A stretch of 6,001 bases of DNA from Sulfuritalea sp. (GTDB lineage: Bacteria > Pseudomonadota > Gammaproteobacteria > Burkholderiales > Rhodocyclaceae), in assembly GCA_022843505.1 (NCBI GenBank), contig JALHNN010000186.1, positions 1-6,001 on the forward strand. Reading direction: 5' to 3'. Below are positions 1 to 5,615 of the stretch, piece after piece (the stretch's first letter is position 1; each line of letters begins with the position of its first letter). A model generated the notes under the pieces. That model ran no database searches. It had not been told where the DNA came from and worked only from the letters and a program-made list of their open reading frames with translations. A program made the translations under genes and the position numbers.

Positions 1-793
1 CGGCGTCGGCCTTGAGCAACCTGTGCATCGGCACGGTCAGCATGCTTCCCGGGGGGCCGACGAAACCGATGCGCCTGCGTTCGCGCTGGCGCGAAAACGT
101 CTCGCCGGCAAATGTCCAGCCGTCGGCATGGCTGTCGCCTCCCGTGGCCCGCAGCGCAAGCTGCATGGCCAGTCCCACCCCGGGAAACTCCTTGTCGGGT
201 ATCACCACCGGGTAGTAGGTACGCACCAGCTTGTCGTTGTCCGGAAAGTGGTTGGCAATGCCCGTGTCGTGGGCGCCATTGGGCATCATCAGGAGATGCT
301 CGGGAGGGGGGCCCATGACTTCCATGTCGCCCTGCGAGGTTTCGACGAGTTGCGCAATCAGGATCTTGTTGCCCTGGGCGAGCTGGCCGCGGAAGGGAGC
401 GTCGTAGTTGCGCGACACCTCGCTGTCCGGAAGGTTCAGCTTGCGCAGCCAGGCTTCGGCGCTGACGGCGTAGATGAAGTCCAGGCCGATCGACTTGACG
501 CCGGCATCGGTGAGGTTCTGCATCGCCACGGCGAAGATCGGTTGCCAGAAGGCTAGCGGATCATCCTTGTACTGCAGCAGCGTGTCGTCATCGACGGCAA
601 TCACGGCCGCGTGTTGCGCGTCCCGCCGCTTGCCGGCGATCTGGTGCCAGTAATCGTAGTAGACGTTCTCGTAATCCTGCAGCCAGCCCATGCGCTCGCT
701 GCCCAGCGAAACCACCAGCGCCAGGACCGTGACGGCGAGAAACTGCCAGATCTTGCGGAAGCGTTCCGTGGACATCCACTGCGGTCGAAGCAT
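1..793 (-). CDS. CHASE2-domain membrane sensor protein, N-terminal part (runs off left edge)
   Basis: This is the N-terminal 264 residues of a membrane-bound sensor; the frame is still open at the left edge. A basic N-terminus is followed by one hydrophobic segment at about residues 15-31 and then a domain that should lie outside the cytoplasm. That domain matches CHASE2: a Tyr/Asp-rich stretch after the membrane helix (YENVYYDYW, 41-49), the strand VIAVDDDTL (64-72) and the motif GVKSIGLDF (98-106). In known families CHASE2 sits ahead of adenylate or diguanylate cyclase, histidine kinase or Ser/Thr kinase output modules. Which one applies here cannot be seen. The ATG at 793 was chosen because GAGGG lies 6 nt upstream; a second in-frame ATG at 775 is possible. 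The gene diverges from trxB across 183 bp, and I found no clear promoter for it. The domain call rests on pattern recognition, and the ligand is unknown. Confidence 0.8.
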   Translation of the reverse strand, partial: MLRPQWMSTERFRKIWQFLAVTVLALVVSLGSERMGWLQDYENVYYDYWHQIAGKRRDAQHAAVIAVDDDTLLQYKDDPLAFWQPIFAVAMQNLTDAGVKSIGLDFIYAVSAEAWLRKLNLPDSEVSRNYDAPFRGQLAQGNKILIAQLVETSQGDMEVMGPPPEHLLMMPNGAHDTGIANHFPDNDKLVRTYYPVVIPDKEFPGVGLAMQLALRATGGDSHADGWTFAGETFSRQRERRRIGFVGPPGSMLTVPMHRLLKADA

Positions 794-893
794 GCGTATC
801 CCTCGCTATTGGCCGGGGCATCGACAACCGCGAAGTGCCGGTGCCGACGGGTTTGGGGCAAGGCATCTTACCCATTCTTGGCCGCCAATAGAG

Positions 894-954
894 CGTTTGC
901 GACAGCGCGGCTTGAAAGCATCCGCCGACGGCCCATCTATATAATTCGCAAACG
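894..954. repeat. 9-bp inverted repeat bracketing the trxB promoter
   Basis: CGTTTGCGA at 894-902 is repeated as its exact complement TCGCAAACG at 946-954. The arms start 52 bp apart, about five helical turns. The right arm begins immediately after the trxB -10 box and should cover the transcription start. The pair could be an operator, but one or two perfect 9-bp repeats at this spacing are expected by chance in 6 kb, so this is only suggestive. Confidence 0.35.
912..945 (+). promoter_or_regulatory. Probable trxB promoter (-10 TATAAT)
   Basis: A perfect TATAAT lies at 940-945, 31 nt before the trxB ATG, which would give a leader of about 25 nt. The only good -35-like hexamer, TTGAAA at 912-917, is 22 bp upstream, longer than the usual 16-18 bp. 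Either the -35 element is weak or an activator assists. The -10 assignment is strong and the -35 assignment is weak. Confidence 0.55.
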
Positions 955-976
955 ACACCATCGGGAAACCATCGCC

Positions 977-1936
977 ATGACCACCCGTCACATCCGCCTC
1001 CTGATTCTCGGCTCCGGCCCCGCCGGCTACTCGGCCGCTGTCTATGCCGCCCGCGCCAACCTCCATCCGGTGCTGATCACCGGCATGGCCCAGGGCGGAC
1101 AACTGATGACCACCACCGACGTCGATAACTGGCCGGCCGATGCCGACGGCGTGCAGGGCCCGGACCTGATGGCCCGCTTCGAGAAGCACGCCGCGCGCTT
1201 CAACACCGAAATGGTGTTCGACCACATTCATACCGCGAAGCTTCAGGAACGGCCGATGCGCCTGGTCGGCGACTCCGGCGAGTACACCTGCGACGCCCTG
1301 ATCATCGCCACCGGCGCGTCGGCGCAATACCTCGGCCTGCCTTCGGAAGAAAAGTTCTCCGGCAAGGGCGTCTCCGCCTGCGCCACCTGCGACGGCTTCT
1401 TCTACAAGAACCAGCCGGTGGCCGTCATCGGCGGCGGCAACACGGCGGTCGAGGAAGCGCTGTACCTGGCCAACATCGCCAGCCACGTCACGGTGGTGCA
1501 TCGCCGCGACAAGTTCCGCGGCGAAAAAATCCTGCAGGACAAGCTGTTCGAGAAGGAGAAGGCCGGCAAGGTCACCATCAAGTGGAACCATACGCTGGAC
1601 GAGGTGCTGGGCGACAAGACCGGCGTCACCGGCATGCGCATCAAGCACGTGCAGACCGGCGCGACCGAGGACATCGCGCTGATGGGCGTCTTCATCGCCA
1701 TCGGCCACAAGCCCAACACCGACATCTTCGCCGGGCAACTGGCGATGGAAGGCGGCTATATCGTCACCGAGGGCGGCCGCAACGGCAACGCCACGGCGAC
1801 CAGCGTTCCCGGCGTGTTCGCCGCGGGCGACGTGCAGGACCACATCTATCGCCAGGCGGTGACCAGCGCCGGCACCGGCTGCATGGCCGCGCTGGATGCC
1901 GAGCGCTATCTCGACAGCCTGGGTCCCGCGGGCTGA
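977..1936 (+). CDS. trxB: Thioredoxin-disulfide reductase
   Basis: This cytoplasmic FAD flavoenzyme transfers electrons from NADPH to thioredoxin. The 319-residue product has the usual low-molecular-weight bacterial length. The FAD-binding GSGPAG motif is at 12-17, the redox-active CATC pair is Cys135/Cys138, the NADPH-binding GGGNTAVEEA starts at 152 with HRRDKFR at 175-181, and the C-terminal FAD motif FAAGDVQD covers about 281-288. The open frame extends upstream to 611, but homology starts at ATG 977, directly ahead of the first beta strand of the FAD fold; sequence upstream of it lacks family features and overlaps the divergent gene. The ribosome-binding site is weak (GGGAAA about 9 nt upstream). 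The Smr-domain gene starts 6 nt after the stop, so the two are probably co-transcribed. No key residue is missing. Confidence 0.97.
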   Translation: MTTRHIRLLILGSGPAGYSAAVYAARANLHPVLITGMAQGGQLMTTTDVDNWPADADGVQGPDLMARFEKHAARFNTEMVFDHIHTAKLQERPMRLVGDSGEYTCDALIIATGASAQYLGLPSEEKFSGKGVSACATCDGFFYKNQPVAVIGGGNTAVEEALYLANIASHVTVVHRRDKFRGEKILQDKLFEKEKAGKVTIKWNHTLDEVLGDKTGVTGMRIKHVQTGATEDIALMGVFIAIGHKPNTDIFAGQLAMEGGYIVTEGGRNGNATATSVPGVFAAGDVQDHIYRQAVTSAGTGCMAALDAERYLDSLGPAG

Positions 1937-1942
1937 GCCCAA

Positions 1943-2491
1943 ATGAACCGGCGGCCGCCTCCCGCCGACGACGACCGCATCGCATTCAGGGATGCGGTGG
2001 TGGACGCCAGGCCGCTCACCTCGGACCGCGTCCATCACGAACCGCCGCGGCCGCCGGCAATCCCGCGCCACACATGGAATGATGCTGCGGCGGCGCTGGC
2101 GGAATCCCTCGCCAGTCCGGACTTGCTCGACTTGCAGCTGGAAGGCGGCGACGAAGCGGCCTGGCGGCGCCCCGGCCTGTCGCGCAATGTCCTGCGCGAT
2201 CTGCGCCGCGGACGGTGGGTCGTGCAGGCGAACCTCGACCTGCACGGCATGAATCGCGACGAATCACGCCTCGCCGTCACGCGCTTCCTCCAGGAATCCC
2301 GGCAACATGACCTGCGCTGTGTGCGCATCGTTCACGGCAAGGGCCTGGGCTCGCCTGGGCGCGAACCGGTGCTCAAGAAACTGGTGCTGGGCTGGCTGGC
2401 GCAGAAGCGCGACGTGCTGGCCTACTGCCAGGCGAGGGCGGCCGAAGGTGGCGCCGGCGCCGTCATCGTGCTGCTGAGTACGAAGGAATAG
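1943..2491 (+). CDS. Smr-domain protein (putative endonuclease / nucleic-acid-binding)
   Basis: The 182-residue product has a basic, proline-rich N-terminus containing FRDAVVDARPL (about 15-25), a segment typical of stand-alone proteobacterial Smr proteins. A C-terminal Smr domain follows, with LDLHG at 98-102 and HGKG at 131-134. Smr domains were first recognised at the C-terminus of MutS2, and several family members nick or cleave DNA or RNA. The cellular role of the stand-alone type is not well settled, and I assign no substrate. The ATG lies 6 nt after the trxB stop, with only a weak ribosome-binding site, so translational coupling to trxB is likely. Conserved order with trxB is something I recall from betaproteobacteria and did not verify. 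The fold assignment is firm; the activity is inferred. Confidence 0.88.
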   Translation: MNRRPPPADDDRIAFRDAVVDARPLTSDRVHHEPPRPPAIPRHTWNDAAAALAESLASPDLLDLQLEGGDEAAWRRPGLSRNVLRDLRRGRWVVQANLDLHGMNRDESRLAVTRFLQESRQHDLRCVRIVHGKGLGSPGREPVLKKLVLGWLAQKRDVLAYCQARAAEGGAGAVIVLLSTKE

Positions 2492-2516
2492 CGAGCGCAG
2501 CGAGCCCTGATCAGTC

Positions 2517-2599
2517 ACCCCTTCCCGCGGGAAAACGCGCCAGCGTTTCAGTGAAGGCTAATGCCCGCGAAGCGGGCGTTATGCCATAGCTAAAGGGGT
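2517..2599. other. Structured convergent intergenic element (multi-hairpin)
   Basis: The gap between the convergent Smr and glnB genes holds nested complementary segments. ACCCCTT (2517-2523) pairs with AAGGGGT (2593-2599) and encloses two hairpins. One is AAACGC-GCCA-GCGTTT (2533-2548). The other is a strong 9-bp stem, AATGCCCGC-GAA-GCGGGCGTT (2560-2580, one G-T pair), extendable by GGC/GCC around a bulge. The self-complementary CCCGCGGG lies at 2524-2531. No T-run follows on either strand, so it is not a classical intrinsic terminator. It may still end transcription, or be a dispersed palindromic repeat or a small RNA. No coding potential was recognised in 2492-2656. Confidence 0.5.
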
Positions 2600-2627
2600 C
2601 GGGGGATGGGCCAACCAATTTGCTGCC

Positions 2628-2670
2628 AAGCAGCGATATGGCCAGCCAATAGCTGGTCAGATCGCTGCTT
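2628..2670 (-). terminator. Hairpin at the 3' end of glnB, possible terminator
   Basis: AAGCAGCGAT (2628-2637) pairs perfectly with ATCGCTGCTT (2661-2670). Inside is a 3x3 internal loop, a 6-bp stem (2641-2646 with 2652-2657, one G-T pair) and a 5-nt loop. The stem includes the last glnB codons and its TGA. A competing hairpin, GCTGC-CAA-GCAGC (2622-2634), uses part of the same sequence. There is no good U-tract, so termination efficiency is uncertain. Confidence 0.45.
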
Positions 2671-2995
2671 CGTTGGCTTCGCCCGTGCGGATGCGCACGA
2701 CTTGTTCCACCGACGTCACGAAAATCTTGCCGTCGCCGATCTTGCCGGTGCGCGCTACCTTGATGATGGCTTCGATGGCCGGTTCCACAGTCTCGTCGGC
2801 AACCACGATTTCGATCTTGATCTTGGGCAGGAAGTCGACCACGTACTCGGCGCCACGGTACAGCTCGGTATGGCCCTTCTGCCGGCCAAAGCCCTTGACC
2901 TCGGTCACGGTCAGGCCGGTTACCCCGACATCGGACAAGGCCTCGCGAACTTCGTCGAGCTTGAACGGCTTGATGACGGCTTCGATTTTTTTCAT
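2657..2995 (-). CDS. glnB: Nitrogen regulatory protein P-II
   Basis: PII is a small trimeric cytoplasmic signal protein. It reads 2-oxoglutarate, ATP/ADP and, through uridylylation, glutamine, and it controls targets such as NtrB and glutamine synthetase adenylylation. The 112-residue product has the standard length. Visible features are the MKKIEAVIKPFKLDEVREAL start, the T-loop with the uridylylation site Tyr51 in ELYRGAEY, the B-loop TGKIGDGK at 83-90, and the C-terminal Arg101/Arg103. Asp54 fits GlnB rather than GlnK, which usually has Asn there, and no ammonium-transporter gene adjoins it. The frame is open for 20 more codons to 3055, but those overlap the end of nadE and precede the canonical start. 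A purine-rich GGGGGAA lies about 8 nt upstream of ATG 2995. The gene starts 17 nt after the nadE stop, so co-transcription is likely. Confidence 0.96.
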   Translation of the reverse strand: MKKIEAVIKPFKLDEVREALSDVGVTGLTVTEVKGFGRQKGHTELYRGAEYVVDFLPKIKIEIVVADETVEPAIEAIIKVARTGKIGDGKIFVTSVEQVVRIRTGEANEAAI

Positions 2996-3012
2996 TTGCT
3001 GCTTCCCCCTGT

Positions 3013-4635
3013 TCAGAATTCGTCCGGATATCGCGATGTTATCGGATAGCGCCAATCCTTGCCAAAACCCCGCTGCGTGACGCGGATGCCGACCGGCGCC
3101 TGGCGCCGCTTGTACTCGTTCTTCTTCAGCATACCGACCACCTTGCGCACGTCGGCCTCGGGATAGCCGCGGGCGATGATCTGTCGCGGGCTCTCGTCAC
3201 GCTCCATGTAGGCTTCGATGATGGCATCGAGCACCGCATAGGGCGGCAGCGTGTCCTGGTCGGTCTGGTCTGGCTTGAGTTCCGCGGAGGGTGCTCGCGT
3301 GAGTATGTTGCGCGGGATCACTTCCGACAGCGTGTTGCGGTACTCGGCGAGGCGATAGACGAAGGTCTTGAATACGTCCTTGATCACGGCGAAACCGCCG
3401 GCCATGTCGCCATAGAGCGTTGCGTAGCCCACCGCCATCTCGCTCTTGTTGCCCGTGGTCAGCACGATGCGGCCGGTGCGATTGGACAAGGCCATCAGCA
3501 TCATGCCGCGGATGCGCGCCTGCAGGTTCTCGTCGGTTGTATCCCAGTCCGGCCTCGACCCGAGCCTGGAGAAGGTCGGCGCCAGGGACACGGCGAACTG
3601 CTCCATCGCGGCCACAATCGGGATTTCGTCGTATTCGACGCCGAGCCGCCGCACCATCTCGCGCGAATCATCGAGACTCATCTGCGCCGTCCAGGGCGAA
3701 GGCATCATCACCGCGCGCACCTGGCCGGCGCCCAGCGCATCAACGGCGATGGCCAGCGTCAGGGCCGAATCGATGCCGCCCGACAGACCGAGGATGGCGC
3801 CGGGGAATCCGTTCTTGCCCAAATAGTCCGTCACGCCCAACTTCAACGCGGCATACACCTCGGCTTCGGCTGTCGGCGGCTCGGCAATCGGGCCGGGGAG
3901 CAGGCCACCGTCGGCATAGTCCACCAGGGACAGGTCCTCGACAAAGGCCGGCAACTGGTGGGTCAGACGGCCTTGCCCGTCGAGCGCGAAGGATGCCCCG
4001 TCGAATACCAGTTCATCCTGCCCGCCGACAAGATTGGCATAGATCACCGGCTTGCCGGTGGCGGCGACGCGGTCGCGCAGAACCTCATACCGCCGCGCCT
4101 GCTTGTTCATATGGAAAGGGGAAGCGTTCAGCGTCAGCATCAGTTCCGCACCCGCCAATGCCGCGGCCTCGGCGGCGCCGTATTCCCAGACGTCGGCGCA
4201 GATCGCCAGGCCGCAACGCACACCCGCGAGGTCGATGACGCAGGGCTCGCGTCCGGCGTCGAAATAGCGCTCCTCGTCGAACACCTCGTAATTCGGCAGG
4301 CGGTGCTTGCGATAGGTCGCCACCACCTGGCCGTTGCGGATCAGCGAGGCCGCGTTGTAGCGCTTATCCCCGCATTCTTCGGGATGGCCGACGACGAGCG
4401 GTATTGGCGCCGCGCCGGCCAGATCCCTGAGCCGTGATGCGCAAGCGCGATAGAAGTCGCGGCGCATCAGCAGGTCTTCGGGCGGATAGCCGCTGAGGGC
4501 CAGTTCCGGGGTCAGCAGCACGTCGGCGCCGGCAGCCTTGGCGCGAACCGAACACTCCAGGATTTTCGCCGCATTGCCGGCGAGGTCGCCCACCGTGGCG
4601 TTGATCTGGGCGATGGCAATGCGAAGGCGTTTCAT
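3013..4635 (-). CDS. nadE: Glutamine-dependent NAD+ synthase
   Basis: This cytoplasmic enzyme makes the last step to NAD+: deamido-NAD+ + ATP + glutamine give NAD+ + AMP + PPi + glutamate. The 540-residue product is the two-domain, glutamine-using type. The N-terminal nitrilase-like glutaminase domain (about 1-245) carries the catalytic triad Glu44 (TPELALSGYPPEDLL), Lys110 (YRKHRLPNYEVFDE) and Cys146 (LAICADVWE). The C-terminal synthetase domain has the PPi-binding P-loop SGGIDS at 285-290 and TTGNKSEMAVGYATLYGDMAG around 393-413. The last residues are also typical of the family. ATG 4635 gives the canonical MKRLRIAIAQ start, but no Shine-Dalgarno sequence precedes it and a TATAGT lies only 7 nt upstream. 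It follows ppa by 66 nt and precedes glnB by 17 nt on the same strand. Confidence 0.98.
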   Translation of the reverse strand: MKRLRIAIAQINATVGDLAGNAAKILECSVRAKAAGADVLLTPELALSGYPPEDLLMRRDFYRACASRLRDLAGAAPIPLVVGHPEECGDKRYNAASLIRNGQVVATYRKHRLPNYEVFDEERYFDAGREPCVIDLAGVRCGLAICADVWEYGAAEAAALAGAELMLTLNASPFHMNKQARRYEVLRDRVAATGKPVIYANLVGGQDELVFDGASFALDGQGRLTHQLPAFVEDLSLVDYADGGLLPGPIAEPPTAEAEVYAALKLGVTDYLGKNGFPGAILGLSGGIDSALTLAIAVDALGAGQVRAVMMPSPWTAQMSLDDSREMVRRLGVEYDEIPIVAAMEQFAVSLAPTFSRLGSRPDWDTTDENLQARIRGMMLMALSNRTGRIVLTTGNKSEMAVGYATLYGDMAGGFAVIKDVFKTFVYRLAEYRNTLSEVIPRNILTRAPSAELKPDQTDQDTLPPYAVLDAIIEAYMERDESPRQIIARGYPEADVRKVVGMLKKNEYKRRQAPVGIRVTQRGFGKDWRYPITSRYPDEF

Positions 4636-4662
4636 GGCGCGGACTATAGCCGAAGGCGGCCG

Positions 4663-4680
4663 GCCCGCGGCGAGGCGGGC
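4663..4680 (-). other. Small hairpin in the ppa-nadE gap
   Basis: GCCCGC (4663-4668) can pair with GCGGGC (4675-4680) around a 6-nt loop in the 66-nt ppa-nadE spacer. No U-run follows, so it may act as a weak attenuator or RNA-stability element rather than a terminator. Such stems are common by chance in GC-rich DNA. Confidence 0.3.
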
Positions 4681-4701
4681 GCTATTGCGGAATGGCGGCG
4701 C

Positions 4702-5250
4702 TCAGTAGGCCGGCTTTTCCTTCGCCGCTTCGAACGCAGCGACACCGTCCATGACTTCCTTCTTGGCTTCCTCGATGCCCACCCAGCCGTTGATCCTGAC
4801 GAACTTGCCGGGTTCGAGGTCCTTGTAGTGGGCGAAGAAGTGGGATATCTGGTCGAGCACCAGCTGCGGCAGGTCGCGCGGACCTGACACGTCGCGGTAC
4901 ATCGGCGTCAGTTTGTCCACCGGCACGGCGAGCAGTTTGGCGTCTTCCCCGGCCTCGTCGGTCATCTTCAGCATGCCTACCGGGCGGCAGCGCACCACCA
5001 CGCCCGGCGGCAGGGCGAACTGCGAAAGCACCAACACATCCACCGGATCGCCGTCACCGGAAATGGTGTGCGGGATGTAGCCGTAGTTGCAGGGATAGTG
5101 CATCGAGGTGGACATGAAACGATCGACGAAGATCGCTCCCGATTCCTTGTCAACCTCGTACTTGATCGGCTCCGAGTGCATCGAAATCTCGATAACCACA
5201 TTGAAATCATTGGGCAAATCCTTGCCCGACGGAACGCGATCGAGACCCAC
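4702..5250 (-). CDS. ppa: Inorganic pyrophosphatase (family I, soluble)
   Basis: This cytoplasmic Mg-dependent enzyme hydrolyses PPi to two phosphates and pulls biosynthetic reactions forward. The 182-residue product is close in length to the E. coli enzyme and matches it along its whole length. The family signature DGDPVD is at 66-71, with metal ligands Asp66, Asp68 and Asp71. Asp98, Asp103 and Lys105 lie in MTDEAGEDAK, and other active-site residues are Glu21, Lys30, Arg44 and Tyr56. The start codon is GTG at 5250: AGGAG lies 6 nt upstream and an in-frame TAA stands five codons before it, which rules out a longer form. A perfect -10 box lies 27 nt upstream. The gene leads the ppa-nadE-glnB group and diverges from hemP. 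Confidence 0.97.
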   Translation of the reverse strand: MGLDRVPSGKDLPNDFNVVIEISMHSEPIKYEVDKESGAIFVDRFMSTSMHYPCNYGYIPHTISGDGDPVDVLVLSQFALPPGVVVRCRPVGMLKMTDEAGEDAKLLAVPVDKLTPMYRDVSGPRDLPQLVLDQISHFFAHYKDLEPGKFVRINGWVGIEEAKKEVMDGVAAFEAAKEKPAY

Positions 5251-5277
5251 GGCGGACTCCTGTTAGCTAAAGCTTGA

Positions 5278-5283
5278 ATTATA
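5278..5283 (-). promoter_or_regulatory. ppa -10 element
   Basis: On the minus strand this is a perfect TATAAT ending 27 nt before the GTG start of ppa, giving a leader of about 20 nt. No good -35 hexamer lies 16-18 bp upstream (about 5300-5306), where the left arm of an inverted repeat ends. Confidence 0.6.
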
Positions 5284-5293
5284 CCGTTGCCAA

Positions 5294-5336
5294 GGTTTCG
5301 ACTTCCTGACGAGTCCCGAACCGCTAGGTCGAAACC
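5294..5336. repeat. 9-bp inverted repeat between ppa and hemP promoters
   Basis: GGTTTCGAC (5294-5302) and its exact complement GTCGAAACC (5328-5336) are separated by 25 nt. The left arm overlaps the -35/spacer region of the ppa promoter, and the right arm ends 19 nt before the hemP -35. This could be an operator or a hairpin in a long transcript. Chance is not excluded for a repeat of this size. Confidence 0.35.
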
Positions 5337-5355
5337 CGAAAAGCGAATTTCCCTG

Positions 5356-5384
5356 TTGACAAAGCGGTCCATATCAATGAGAAT
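5356..5384 (+). promoter_or_regulatory. hemP-bfd promoter
   Basis: A perfect -35 TTGACA (5356-5361) is followed after exactly 17 bp by GAGAAT (5379-5384), a 4-of-6 match to the -10 consensus. Transcription would start near 5391, about 29 nt before the hemP ATG. The -10 lies inside the Fur box, as expected for an iron-repressed sigma-70 promoter. Confidence 0.75.
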
Positions 5385-5392
5385 CATTCTCA
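5378..5392. promoter_or_regulatory. Fur box
   Basis: TGAGAAT-C-ATTCTCA is a perfect 7-1-7 palindrome, close to the Fur consensus TGATAATnATTATCA and differing at one base per half. It overlaps the -10 and probable start of the hemP promoter. Iron-loaded Fur bound here should block transcription. The genes downstream (hemP, bfd) are typical Fur targets, which supports the call. Confidence 0.85.
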
Positions 5393-5419
5393 CTCCGATT
5401 CATAGCGCCACGACATGCC

Positions 5420-5602
5420 ATGAAAGCTTCCCCTCCGACACCGGTCTCCACGCCTGAACGTCAGCCTCCTCCCGCGGGGAAGGTTGCCCTGCTGGAAAGC
5501 GTGGCCCTGTTTGGCAAGCGCAACGAAGTCCTCATTGCCCACGGCGACGAAATCTACCGCCTGCGCCGCACCCGCCAAGGCAAGCTGATCCTCACCAAAT
5601 AG
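5420..5602 (+). CDS. hemP: Hemin uptake protein HemP (HmuP family)
   Basis: This is a 60-residue protein with a proline-rich, probably flexible N-terminus (1-20). The conserved HemP/HmuP core follows at about 24-60, with LFGKRNEVLIAHGDEIYRLR and the C-terminal hallmark RQGKLILTK. In rhizobia and Burkholderia-type bacteria HmuP helps activate hemin-receptor expression under iron limitation; whether it does so here is inferred. No hemin receptor or transporter gene is visible in the window. ATG 5420 is the only in-frame ATG that includes the whole domain, but no Shine-Dalgarno sequence precedes it. A two-codon ORF (ATG-CCA-TGA, 5415-5423) ends overlapping the start. The gene is first behind the Fur-controlled promoter and lies 13 nt ahead of bfd. 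Confidence 0.92.
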   Translation: MKASPPTPVSTPERQPPPAGKVALLESVALFGKRNEVLIAHGDEIYRLRRTRQGKLILTK

Positions 5603-5615
5603 GCCTGGAGCCATC

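Noticed and set aside
23..556. 177-codon plus-strand frame at the left edge
   Set aside because: It is a shadow of the minus-strand CHASE2 gene, which has the TM segment, domain motifs and ribosome-binding site.
611..976. 122-codon N-terminal extension of trxB in the same frame
   Set aside because: The family start is at 977. The extension overlaps the divergent CHASE2 gene and contains the trxB -10 box, so it cannot be translated from that promoter.
806..2245. 479-codon open frame on the minus strand opposite trxB
   Set aside because: It is antisense to the clearly recognisable trxB and Smr genes, shows no family motifs, and is the kind of long shadow frame that GC-rich codon bias produces.
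2996..3055. 20-codon extension of glnB upstream of MKKIEA
   Set aside because: PII proteins start at MKKIEA. The extension overlaps the end of nadE, and a purine-rich ribosome-binding site fits the start at 2995.
3420..4437. Long plus-strand frames inside nadE (272 and 159 codons)
   Set aside because: They are antisense to an intact, full-length nadE with all catalytic residues, and are arginine/proline-rich as shadow frames usually are.
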